Part shown: in pieces, positions 39,928 to 48,966 of the stretch | Layout of the letters: the number at the start of each line of letters is the position of its first letter | How positions within the stretch are numbered: position 1 is the first letter of the stretch | NCBI RefSeq assembly: GCF_017916325.1 | Contig: NC_090171.1 | Coordinates: 636,501-700,500 of the forward strand | From: Leishmania martiniquensis | Lineage: Eukaryota; Euglenozoa; Kinetoplastea; Trypanosomatida; Trypanosomatidae | Length of the DNA: 64,000 bases | Direction: 5' to 3' | Program-made: the position numbers and the translations under genes | The notes under the pieces: generated by a model | What the model was told of the DNA's origin: nothing | Seen by the model: the letters and a program-made list of their open reading frames with translations, nothing else | The model's database searches: none

Positions 39928-42426
39928 TCAGTGAAGGGAAGTGATGTCCTCCACAATGGCGTCATCATCCTCCTCCTCGTCCGCCTCTGCGAAGGATGTG
40001 GCCGTGTCATCGACAGCCACGTCTCCCACACCCCCGCGGCGCGACCTCTTCGGAAAGTTTTCTGGTAGTGGAAGGAGATCATCGTCCAGGCAGCTGGCGC
40101 GGCGCAGCTGCTCTGCCCGCTGCTCCGCCAGCGCCTGCAGTTCACTCGACTCGAAGCCCAGCGCGTCTTTAACCTCTTCGTAGGTGTAGTTGTCAAGCTC
40201 CTCCAGCTCCTTCGGCGTGAGCTCGCGGTACCGACTCAACCTTCGCAGTCGAGAAACCCGCTGGCGGCGAAAGTAGGGCCAATCGCGCTCAACGAACGGC
40301 TGCCAGACGGCACCAAGGTGCTGTGAGTAGAAAGGTGGAATCGTCACCTCGCGCACGGAGCCAACGGCAAGGTGGGAGAGGGCAAAGGGCCCGAACGAGA
40401 TGCGGCCGCCGCGCTCGACTGTGCGGCCCAAATGCTGCATAAGGTGCGCTATTGGCATCGATTCGCCACGCACTTTTACTTTGACAGAGTAGCGCGACTT
40501 CATGGCGGGGTTGACAAAGAATTCGGCGTTGCGATAGCGGCGCCCGTTGATGTGAATGCCCTCGGTGTTTAGCTTGTGCACTAGAACGGGGTCCAGCGCC
40601 GGTCGAACGCGCAGCAGGTAGGTCCGCTGCACAAGCGACTTGGGGTTTTCCAAGAAGCGCGAAAGCTCGCCATCGTTCGTGAGAAGAAGAATGCCGTGAG
40701 CACGCATGGGCAGAGAACCGATCGGTACAAGATGGTCCATGCCAAGAATGCGCGCGTGCTTTGTGATGAGTGTGCGCCCCGCCACATCGTTGCGGGACAC
40801 AATCACGTTGGCTGGCTTGTGATACATCCACAGCCGTGGAGGCGCAAAGCGCAGGCGCGACTGGTGGCCGGCGACGTGCACATCGTCCTGCGCCTGCACC
40901 AGGCGGAAAGGGTTACGCTCTGTCACATTGTTGACGCGCACCTGCCCACTAGCGATGATGGTGGCAGCCTCGCGCCGGCTGCAGAACCCGGCACGAGGCA
41001 GAATGCGCAGAAGGTGCACAAAGCCAGGCCGCTCGACCTTGTCGGTAGAGACACGTGCGCTGCCCTCAGACCCGACACCTGAGGCTCGACGCCCCGTTTC
41101 GGCGGCAAGAGCGGCCAAGCGACGCAGTGGATCATGCTGGGAGGCGCCTGGCACAGAGTCGTCCGTACCGCGCACAATCTGAATCGCGTCTGCGACTCGG
41201 GTAGGCGACATCCCATCTTGCAAAATGGCCCGGTCGTTGGCACCGCCTCCTGTGCTGCTTTTCGGTGCGCTGCACAGCCTCGCAGCCTCCCCCTCTTCCT
41301 CTTTCTCCGCCACCAGGTCCGCCAAGGTAGAAACGGCAGCGCCATTGCGCAACTGTGCGGATTTACGCGGCAAGGCCGCCGGCGCTGGTGGCCGAGTCGC
41401 CGCCCGGCTCCCTCCTGGCACCCCCGCGGCCTCTCCTTGCCGATCGGCCATCAAACCCACCCCGGCGCTACGGTGGGAAAGCCGCTGTGGCAGAAACGTC
41501 TCGCTGCGCTCCTCTCGCAGCTTTTCTGCCTTGAGCTCCATCAGCCGCTCTCGCAGCATGTCGGTCAGCTGCACCGGGGTGTCACCAAACTCGCGGTGTA
41601 CCCCGGGGTCACCGCGGTCGCCCTCGATCGTTTGATCCGCCGGTGATGCATTGCTCTCCATGGCCAAGCGAAGCCCGCTGTGGCGGCGCGCGTTGCCGCC
41701 GGTTAGCTTGAGGATGTCCGGGGAGCTGCTCTCCGCCGTGTGGCGAGCGCTGCCGTAGGCGCCACTCTTCAGCTTGTCCGCCATGCCCCCACGCACGTCG
41801 AGGCTGCCCTCGTCAAAAAAGGACCCGATTCCACTCTCCCGCCGCTCCCTCTCCGCACGCTTCGTCGGCGTCACAATCCCGTCGGCGTTCACATCATGGG
41901 TCGCCTCATGCCAACGGCGTGTGCGACTCTCCTCGGCGGCTTCTGAGGACACGGGGACGGCTTTGAGGTGCGCTATTGCGCGAGGAAAGTACCTCTCCAC
42001 GTCGATCATGTCCTCTGCGCCGCTAATGTCGATGGAATGTGGCACAGGGCTTTCCTTGACGCCGGGGAGGACCGTTGGCTGTGGCCCCACGGAAGAGTTG
42101 CGGTCACCGCCATGCCGTGGAGAGCTCCGCGCCCCCCGCAGACGACGGCGCGGGCCTCTGCAGCGCTCTCTGCGACCTTCCTGGCGCAAAGAGGAGGCGC
42201 GAGCTTGAGCCGAAACCCCACTGGAGGTTCCTTGACTGACCTCCTGGTCATGGCGACTGCTCTCAACCTGCGTAGCGGAGCATGGGAGAGGCGTTTCCAC
42301 TCCTCGAGTCGCACACCATCGCACTGGAGCTCCATCTCCAAAGCGCAGCCGGCACATGGCACCGTCTGCAACGCAGCCCTTGGCTGTCCACCTCAAGAGC
42401 AGCGAGGAAAGCAACGACGAACGCAT
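39928..42426 (-). CDS. RsuA/RluB-type pseudouridine synthase homologue, probably mitochondrial, catalytic Asp replaced
   Basis: The protein has 832 residues. The N-terminus (MRSSLLSSLLLRWTAKGC) looks like a mitochondrial targeting sequence. Residues of about 30-460 are low-complexity. An S4 RNA-binding domain lies at about 469-515 (RILPRAGFCSRREAATIIAS). The synthase fold is at about 533-700, with LWMYHKPANVIVSRN, HGILLLTNDGELSRFL (577-592) and RTYLLRVRP. The family's catalytic motif GRLDxxTxGLxLxTxDG appears here as GSLPMRAHGILLLTNDG (570-586): the catalytic Asp is Pro573, the preceding Arg is Ser571 and the Thr is Ala. It is therefore probably inactive as a synthase and may act as an RNA-binding or mitoribosome-assembly factor (inference). 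An acidic tail ends the protein. The start is the first ATG of the frame. Confidence 0.85.
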   Translation of the reverse strand: MRSSLLSSLLLRWTAKGCVADGAMCRLRFGDGAPVRWCATRGVETPLPCSATQVESSRHDQEVSQGTSSGVSAQARASSLRQEGRRERCRGPRRRLRGARSSPRHGGDRNSSVGPQPTVLPGVKESPVPHSIDISGAEDMIDVERYFPRAIAHLKAVPVSSEAAEESRTRRWHEATHDVNADGIVTPTKRAERERRESGIGSFFDEGSLDVRGGMADKLKSGAYGSARHTAESSSPDILKLTGGNARRHSGLRLAMESNASPADQTIEGDRGDPGVHREFGDTPVQLTDMLRERLMELKAEKLREERSETFLPQRLSHRSAGVGLMADRQGEAAGVPGGSRAATRPPAPAALPRKSAQLRNGAAVSTLADLVAEKEEEGEAARLCSAPKSSTGGGANDRAILQDGMSPTRVADAIQIVRGTDDSVPGASQHDPLRRLAALAAETGRRASGVGSEGSARVSTDKVERPGFVHLLRILPRAGFCSRREAATIIASGQVRVNNVTERNPFRLVQAQDDVHVAGHQSRLRFAPPRLWMYHKPANVIVSRNDVAGRTLITKHARILGMDHLVPIGSLPMRAHGILLLTNDGELSRFLENPKSLVQRTYLLRVRPALDPVLVHKLNTEGIHINGRRYRNAEFFVNPAMKSRYSVKVKVRGESMPIAHLMQHLGRTVERGGRISFGPFALSHLAVGSVREVTIPPFYSQHLGAVWQPFVERDWPYFRRQRVSRLRRLSRYRELTPKELEELDNYTYEEVKDALGFESSELQALAEQRAEQLRRASCLDDDLLPLPENFPKRSRRGGVGDVAVDDTATSFAEADEEEDDDAIVEDITSLH

Positions 42427-43239
42427 ACGCTTGCTGCCAAAGGCTTGAGCATAAGAGTGGAAAGAGAGGAGATGAAAGCGTTGAGGCGAAAAAAGGCCCC
42501 TTTCAGCCTCCGAAAAGGGCAGCGGATGTGAGTGGGTGAGGATGCGGAGTTCACGCCGACCCTCGAGCGAGTATCAAGGAAAGGGGAGTGGGGGCAGTTC
42601 ATTGACATCATCAACAAAGAGAGGGGGTCTTACTATCGGGTGGATGGAAAGGAAGCGGTGGGAGAGCGGGCGGGGCAAAGCTGCCAAAAAGACTCAAGAG
42701 GAAGGAGAAGAGCAACATCTGTTCTCGGGCACACCCGCCACCCCATCCACTGCCTCTCCCTCCCTCATCCCGCGCTTTCGCTCTGGCACGCCCAAGTCAA
42801 TTCTGTTTCGATTCCTTCTCGGCCACCTTTCTTTTGTGCAATCTGTGCCGCACGTAAGTGAGGAAGAGAAGGGGGGAGGAGGGAGGGCAGAGGCATCCCG
42901 TCATCTCCATCTCTCATGGGTAGGGAGCGGTGAAGAAAGAGGGACCACCTTGTCCCCCCCGCCCGACATAAAATCAAGAGGAATAAAATGTGCTGCTTGT
43001 GAGGCGCACCGCTAAGAAAGCCACGCGCCGCTGCCTCGCCTCCGGGGAGGTAGCGAAGGCAGTGACGAGGAGCTGGCGCAGTTAGAGGCATGATAGAGAG
43101 AGCGACAATATCAAACAATCGCTTTTTTAAGGCTGCCGTCGCATCGCCATCTGCGTGGCGGGCAGAGAGTCCCCGTTGGCCCTCCTTGGCTGTACCGCAC
43201 GACAGGATGGCACGCCCTCTCTCCCTGCCTCTGCACCAC
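42427..43239. other. Intergenic region between the pseudouridine-synthase-like and queuosine-salvage genes
   Basis: 0.8 kb of mixed sequence: leader of one gene, 3' UTR of the other. No gene is seen. Confidence 0.6.
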
Positions 43240-44877
43240 TCAGTACATGATGGTCCGACACAGATGATGGCGCGCCTCACTTGGGAGCATGTAGCGCCCC
43301 ACATACCACAAGGCGTAATCGAGGTGGGTCGCATCGCACGGCCTGTTCAGCGATAGCCGCTCCAGGGGCCCCGCTGCCTCTGCTCCCAGAGCGCTTTCTT
43401 TCGATGCGGGCAGCGACTGCGGCTGCGGTGGTGCGTTCAGAAACCCCAAGAGGCGCTCCGCGGCGACCAATGCGGCCACACGAATGGACGCCTCCTCTGC
43501 GGAGTCCGGCATGAGGAGAACGTGCTCGTCCACCATGCGGGCGAGATGGTCATCGTACACGAGTAGCCCCGCTGCCCGCAGGGTCTTGGGAATTTGGTAA
43601 TCGCAGCAAACGGACAACGTTGCGCGGTCAACGAAGACGCCTGACAGAGTCGGTTGTGGCTCTCTGAGGGGAGACGCGGCACCAGAGAACACAATGTGAG
43701 CGGCTCGATCCTTCAACCACGAATCCGCTGGGGCAGAAGGTGAGGCAGTGCATACCTGCGCGTTCGAAGAGGCGCTGAAGGAGGCCCGGTAGCGCCACAA
43801 CTCTGGCAGCGCTTCCTCGAACGCCAGCGCCGTCAGCTGGCCGAGCTTCAGCACTGGCAGAACGCACACCCCTGGTTCCTCCTCCCTGGCGCTGAGGCCC
43901 AGACCACCAAGAGCTGCAACAGGTGCGCGCACAAAGTCGCAGTAGCGCGGGTGGAAGCGCACGAGCGCGGGTACCAATCCGCAAGGCACCGCGGCGGCCG
44001 CTGCTGTGTCCGGCTTGAAAATGAAGCCGCCACACTCGCGCAGAAGGGTATAGTACGACGTTCGACGGGCGGCAAACGCGTCGGCAAGGGACAGCAGTAG
44101 CTCGACGCGCTCTCGGGAGCATGGCATCCACATCGGGGTAGCCCCATCTTTTTCGCATCCAATAAAGCACACGCGCAGCGCGTCCATTGCGGCTTCCGTG
44201 TCGCCATGAAAGCGCTGGAGAAAATCTGGATCAAACCACGGAAGCTTGTGCACCTCCACAGCGCGGCGAAGGAGATACATCATGGCAGCGGAGCCACGCA
44301 ACAGCGTCGCAGGAGCGGTTGTGGGCGCTGGAAGTGGGCCGAGGTTGCTTGAGGCTGTCCTCAACGGCTCGGTGAAGAGCTCTGCCGCCGTTAAGCTGGC
44401 AGGCGCGCCCCCGTGCGATAGCAGTGGATCCTCACTCGGCGGCTCCACGGCGGCGTAAAAGCCGGCGAACCCTGTAACTTTTTCTCCTACCCTGGCAGAG
44501 GTGCACCGGCCCGCGTCACAGGGGACCTCGGCCCAATGGCAGAAGTCGATGGCCACCATCATACCAAGATAGTTCACCGCCGCTGCCTCATCACACCGCA
44601 GTGACTCCGGTACACTTAGTAGCCAATGGTTAGTTATCGTGTGAGAGCGTGCCGCCGCAGTTCCTCCAACGGATGAGCTCTCGGAGCGCAGTTGGTCGTC
44701 AATGTGGTGAAGGATAGCGTCGAGTACCTCCGCGCGCTGCTCAAAGAGACTCGCCGTCAGCGGTGGCACAGTGGCGTGCAGAAAGGTGAACGGCGCGTCG
44801 GAGCGGTCGCCGGAGAGACGGTGAACGGCGCAACGCACAGGCTCCCCCCCGTAGGAGGAGGGCACGGCGCGCGCCAT
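43240..44877 (-). CDS. Queuosine-salvage nucleosidase family protein (QNG1/DUF2419-like)
   Basis: The 545-residue protein matches the Q-salvage family (human C9orf64/QNG1) in several places: VAIDFCHWAE (108-117) resembles the family's 'LNFCFW' segment. CDYQIPKTLRAAGLLVYDDH (425-444) resembles 'ADYRVPQxLxxxGxLxYsxxL'. LDYALWYVGR (519-528) resembles 'VDwxLWxxGr'. The end HHLCRTIMY resembles the family C-terminus. Insertions make it longer than the usual 340 or so residues. The family releases queuine from queuosine nucleotides so it can be reused by tRNA-guanine transglycosylase. Trypanosomatids cannot make queuine and must salvage it. It lies next to the pseudouridine-synthase homologue. The assignment rests on motifs remembered, not on a search. 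Confidence 0.75.
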   Translation of the reverse strand: MARAVPSSYGGEPVRCAVHRLSGDRSDAPFTFLHATVPPLTASLFEQRAEVLDAILHHIDDQLRSESSSVGGTAAARSHTITNHWLLSVPESLRCDEAAAVNYLGMMVAIDFCHWAEVPCDAGRCTSARVGEKVTGFAGFYAAVEPPSEDPLLSHGGAPASLTAAELFTEPLRTASSNLGPLPAPTTAPATLLRGSAAMMYLLRRAVEVHKLPWFDPDFLQRFHGDTEAAMDALRVCFIGCEKDGATPMWMPCSRERVELLLSLADAFAARRTSYYTLLRECGGFIFKPDTAAAAAVPCGLVPALVRFHPRYCDFVRAPVAALGGLGLSAREEEPGVCVLPVLKLGQLTALAFEEALPELWRYRASFSASSNAQVCTASPSAPADSWLKDRAAHIVFSGAASPLREPQPTLSGVFVDRATLSVCCDYQIPKTLRAAGLLVYDDHLARMVDEHVLLMPDSAEEASIRVAALVAAERLLGFLNAPPQPQSLPASKESALGAEAAGPLERLSLNRPCDATHLDYALWYVGRYMLPSEARHHLCRTIMY

Positions 44878-45541
44878 TTCACGCTGGGGTGTGCGACTCA
44901 GGAGATGAAGAGCCGGCAGCAGAGCGCGATGGGCAAGTCTCGTCGCTGTCGCCGTGAACCGAAGAGACAGAAAGACGGCGCCATGAACGTGACGGGGAGG
45001 GGAGGCGAGGGAGCGCGGCCTCGGAATCGGTTCCGTACACTATGAAGGGGCCGTCGACATGCTCCCCGCACGCACACCAGCGCGTTCACAGAAAGCAGTG
45101 GAAATGGATGCATACGGCATCGAAAGAGGGAGAGAGGGCGCCGTTGCTGGAGGAATGTGGCAGTGGTAAATGTCCATGTGCGAAGCTGATACTGAGAGCC
45201 GCCGCTCACACGACGCTCTGCTTGTCCTAGTAAAACTCGTGAGGACCTGAACGCCCCATCGCCCTCTCGCTTTTCGGGTATTGGCGCCTACGTCTGCACG
45301 CATTGTCTTGCCCTCGACCACTTACGCACCCAACGACTGAGAGGTGAGATGCTGAGGTGAAGTGCAGCGGGTACTATAAGGGGGTGAGAAATCCACACTT
45401 ATACTGTCAAAAAAAAAGAAGAGATAATGTACATAGTCGGCGGCGGTGCTCCTTGAGCTTCCTTTGCGGCGCCGGACCCGCAAATCTTGTGTATGGGCCA
45501 GAGGAAGGATACGATCGGAGGGGAATATTGCATATCCTCCT
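44878..45541. other. Intergenic region, 0.66 kb
   Basis: Short spacer holding the leader of the queuosine-salvage gene and the 3' UTR of the 930-aa gene. No gene is seen. Confidence 0.6.
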
Positions 45542-48334
45542 CTACGCCTCCAAGGCCGACTTATCCGCAGATGAGTGAGCCATGTGTCGCAATACGCCGA
45601 TGGAGCGACGCTGCGCTGCCTCACTGCACGTGAGCTTAGTGCGATCCGCGTACTCTTGCAGCAGCAGCCGCTCTAAGGCATCCCACCACTCGCGAAGATA
45701 CCCGGCTCTGTACGTGGGCGTCGACAGTAAAGACGACGGAGAAGCCCCTGCCCGCGTGATAGCGAAGGCGACAGCGCCGCTGGCGGTACCGAGAGGCGCT
45801 GTGCCGGCGCGGGTGTGCGCATCCTGCTGAATTCGTGGTGGCGCAAAATCTTGCAGGAGATAGGACGGAGCACCAGGAAAAAGGCACGATTCGATACCTC
45901 GTCGAACCAGCCCTGGCGGTAGCGCTGACCCTGACCGAATGTTTGCCGTGCTTGCCATGCTGGTCTCACCAGGCGTCTCACCCCGCTTGCCAGGGGCGGT
46001 CACAAACGCCTTCATCACCATGGAGACGAGGAGCTCGTGCCAGTAGGGGCCCACATCATCAGCGCTAACCGCCAGCCGCCGACGCCCCTCGGCAGCCAGG
46101 TTGGCGCTCGTGGGGTGAGAAACGCCAGCGCGCCGCGTAGAATTCACAGGAGGATGGTACAGCGCCTCAGTCGCAGGATTCGAGAAGCCGTCGCGCATGA
46201 ATCCTGCCGTCGGCCTTGCTCGCGGCAACGGCAGCGCTGACGCGGAGAGGGCCGCTAGCGACGGCTTCTGGCGTGGTGTTCGCATCGCAGCCTTAAAGCC
46301 GCATCTGTACTCCTCTAGGATCACAGACAGCATAGATTCCACCACGTCGCCACTGCCTTGCTCGGCCCCAAGAAGGCACCGACGCAGCTCAGTCGCAGCA
46401 CACGCGACGCGCCCGGCCACGAGCGGCCTACACGTTTTCATGGCTGCAGTGCTCGTAAAGCAAGACGAGTCTGCGTTGCCCTGCGCCAGTTCTTGGTAGT
46501 GGAGGCCGAATCTAAGAAGCGGAGCGACGAGCGTTGCAGAGAGATAGCCGTGCGTGCGCAGCTCTTGTTGCATTTCCGCTGTGCGGCTGCGAAGGTCTTG
46601 TAGATGCTGCGCAGTGCGCCGACGGTCGGCATCCACAACACGCGGCCGACGCAGAAATGTCAACGCCGCTACGAAGGACTGGGCGTAGTTCGGCAAATGG
46701 GCACCATTCCTCGCAGACCCCGCTACCATCACGTGAAGCTGACTCGGATGTGCAGCAAGTTCGTCTGCCTCAGCCTTCCGTAGTTCGGTGGCGTCGAGCA
46801 ACGTGCGACGTTCCTCAGCGCCGTCGCTGCAGAGGGGCAAGGCGAGGTACTCCAGCGGCAGGGCCTTCACCTCCGCGAGAAGCCCCCACTCCGCCGGCGA
46901 AAAGAAGAAGCGGTACTCGCCCAGGCGCAAAGCTGCGTCGATATCAACCCTCCCACCACCCTCATTTTCGTCCGCACGCGAGCTGCTCATGGCGCTTTCC
47001 AAAGTGCCCGGGCACGCCCGCACTGGTAAGCCCCAGCCACCGCTGCTTTTATTTCCATTGGCCGCTGCGGAGAGCGGCGGCTTCTTGTGTCGGTACAGTG
47101 ACGCAGCGGCCTGCACCTTCGCCGCAGCGTCGCCAGACAGCGTAACCGAATCGGCCGTCGCGCCAGTGATTAGTGGCGAAGAGGCTGCAGCTCCTGAGAG
47201 CATATAAGGCACCTCCGCCAACAAATTATGCGGTGCGTACAAAGGGATGCGCCGAATGGCCACACCGGCGTCCCACATACGAGGGTCGTTGAAGAAAGCC
47301 TGATGACAGCGGACCATGAAAACGAGGTGCCGCCGCAGTAGATCGCGACGCTCCACAGCCTCCTGGCGGCGTAGCAAGTCGTGCGTTTGCCGATCGTGAA
47401 TGCGCCGAATCGACGCAGCGTAGTGCGGCGACTTCTGCCATGCCCGCTCGAGTACGCGAGCAGCGGTCTGTTGACGGAGCCTCAACCGGCGCGCCGCCGC
47501 AAGGCGACTGCTCTCGCGCATACGCAGAGACGCCTGAATGCCGCACAGAGCTCTCTCCAGCTTGCTGGCACGAACAAGACAGTGCTCGGGCACTGCCTGT
47601 ACTCTGCACAAGAGAAAAAGATGCTGGCGCTGAAGTCGGCGCGTCTGCGCCCAGCGACTAAGGGTCGCCTCTATGACACGCTTGGCGATCCCTGCGCGCA
47701 GTTGCTCAGCCCGCTCTTCTCGATAGAGCGTCGCGCGAAGGCGGTGCAAGAACCGTGACTCTAGCAGAGGAACAGAATTGGCAGCAGCACTTGCATCGAG
47801 TAGACTTTCCGATGTGCTCAGGGGGTCGGGCGCCACAGGGACGGTCCGTTGAAGGTATCGATGCATCAAGAAACAGCGCGCCGCGCGCTGCATGCGATTC
47901 AGTGAGATCTCCTCGGAAATACGGCACGCCCAGCGCGAGGTACGCGGATTATGCCTCCCGGAGGTGGTCGTTATGGCCGAGCTGCCCCGCGAGGTGGAGC
48001 AGAATGGAAGGCCGGCAGAAGAAAAGTGAGCAGCAGCAGCGCTACCGCCATTATCGGCCACAGTGCGTGTCCTTTTTGATTGGCGAGAGCGAGAAGACGC
48101 TGCTGGCGTGTACTTCAGTAAACGCCCACGTGCCCCCTTCGAGCGTTGACGCGCAGACAAAGGTGCGGCGAAGTTTGCCGAGGAAGCCGCAGGCATCTCT
48201 GGCGGCGGGCGTGGTGAGGTGCCCGCTGCCGCGGCGGCATGCAGAGAGCTGCCGCCCTGCCCCCCGGAGGCGCGCCCTCTGATACCATCACCCTTTCCTC
48301 GAGGTGGGGTAGCAGCTACGGCCCACCCCGACAT
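45542..48334 (-). CDS. Unknown 930-aa protein, Arg/Ala-rich, with an IQ-like motif
   Basis: I do not recognise this gene. From the ATG at 48334 it has 930 residues; the frame is open for 92 codons further upstream, but an acceptor at 48435-48436 places the mRNA 5' end inside that extension. The first 130 residues are basic, Gly/Ala/Ser-rich and probably disordered. LNRMQRAARCFLMHRYLQR (about 145-163) resembles an IQ calmodulin-binding motif. An Arg-rich helical stretch of about 200-350 could be coiled coil. Other parts alternate ordered-looking segments with Ala/Ser linkers. There is no signal peptide or membrane segment. Codon use is GC3-rich, as in its neighbours, so it is a real gene. A cytoskeletal role is possible but is a guess. 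Confidence 0.8.
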   Translation of the reverse strand: MSGWAVAATPPRGKGDGIRGRASGGQGGSSLHAAAAAGTSPRPPPEMPAASSANFAAPLSARQRSKGARGRLLKYTPAASSRSRQSKRTRTVADNGGSAAAAHFSSAGLPFCSTSRGSSAITTTSGRHNPRTSRWACRISEEISLNRMQRAARCFLMHRYLQRTVPVAPDPLSTSESLLDASAAANSVPLLESRFLHRLRATLYREERAEQLRAGIAKRVIEATLSRWAQTRRLQRQHLFLLCRVQAVPEHCLVRASKLERALCGIQASLRMRESSRLAAARRLRLRQQTAARVLERAWQKSPHYAASIRRIHDRQTHDLLRRQEAVERRDLLRRHLVFMVRCHQAFFNDPRMWDAGVAIRRIPLYAPHNLLAEVPYMLSGAAASSPLITGATADSVTLSGDAAAKVQAAASLYRHKKPPLSAAANGNKSSGGWGLPVRACPGTLESAMSSSRADENEGGGRVDIDAALRLGEYRFFFSPAEWGLLAEVKALPLEYLALPLCSDGAEERRTLLDATELRKAEADELAAHPSQLHVMVAGSARNGAHLPNYAQSFVAALTFLRRPRVVDADRRRTAQHLQDLRSRTAEMQQELRTHGYLSATLVAPLLRFGLHYQELAQGNADSSCFTSTAAMKTCRPLVAGRVACAATELRRCLLGAEQGSGDVVESMLSVILEEYRCGFKAAMRTPRQKPSLAALSASALPLPRARPTAGFMRDGFSNPATEALYHPPVNSTRRAGVSHPTSANLAAEGRRRLAVSADDVGPYWHELLVSMVMKAFVTAPGKRGETPGETSMASTANIRSGSALPPGLVRRGIESCLFPGAPSYLLQDFAPPRIQQDAHTRAGTAPLGTASGAVAFAITRAGASPSSLLSTPTYRAGYLREWWDALERLLLQEYADRTKLTCSEAAQRRSIGVLRHMAHSSADKSALEA

Positions 48335-48966
48335 GTCGGCATCCGCGGCTCCGCTACGCAGATAAGGAAAGCGAGGGCACGCGCTCTGCACACTCGCTGG
48401 AGCCCACACGAAGGTTGCACGCGTTACACCTGGTCTGACGAGAGCGACAAGTATAGAAAAAAGGGGGAAAGTGCAGAAGAGGCGGCTTGCATGAGTGACC
48501 TGCGACGCAAACGTGGCAAGAGAAGCCCAGGCTCTCGGCCTCCAGAGGCGACTCTTGTGCCGCAGCGATGTGGGCCTGGGTGCACGCACAGGAAGACACA
48601 CGCCACACATCGCCGCTCAAAGCGTCCTGCCTGTGCGCTTGCACATCCGCCCAGAAAGCAGATGTGCCATCCGCAAGCCCACACGTACGGGGACGAATAT
48701 AGAGCTGTGTGTGTGTATGTGTGTGTGTGTATGTATGCGCCCATCACAAATGCACCACGGCGTTGCTCGAGTTGTTAGGCGTCTGCAAAATCCCACTTGG
48801 GATTCTGTCGGCCAATCGACGCTGTGAATACGACTGCGGTGTAGTGTGATAAAGAGCACGCATACGCGCATGCCCTAGGCGATCACAGAGGTACAGATAC
48901 AACCTGCCATCCATTTAACAGCAACCCATGAAAGATAAAAAAGCGCACCCGCCGCGTGTACATCAC
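48335..48966. other. Intergenic region between the 930-aa gene and ATP23
   Basis: 0.6 kb; leader with acceptor, then the ATP23 3' UTR with a (GT)n run at 48705-48732. No gene is seen. Confidence 0.6.
48435..48436 (-). promoter_or_regulatory. Predicted spliced-leader acceptor AG of the 930-aa gene
   Basis: The minus strand reads TTCCCCCTTTTTTCTATACT then TGTCGCTCTCGTCAG, about 100 nt before the ATG at 48334. It shows that the first ORF codons upstream are leader. Confidence 0.6.
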
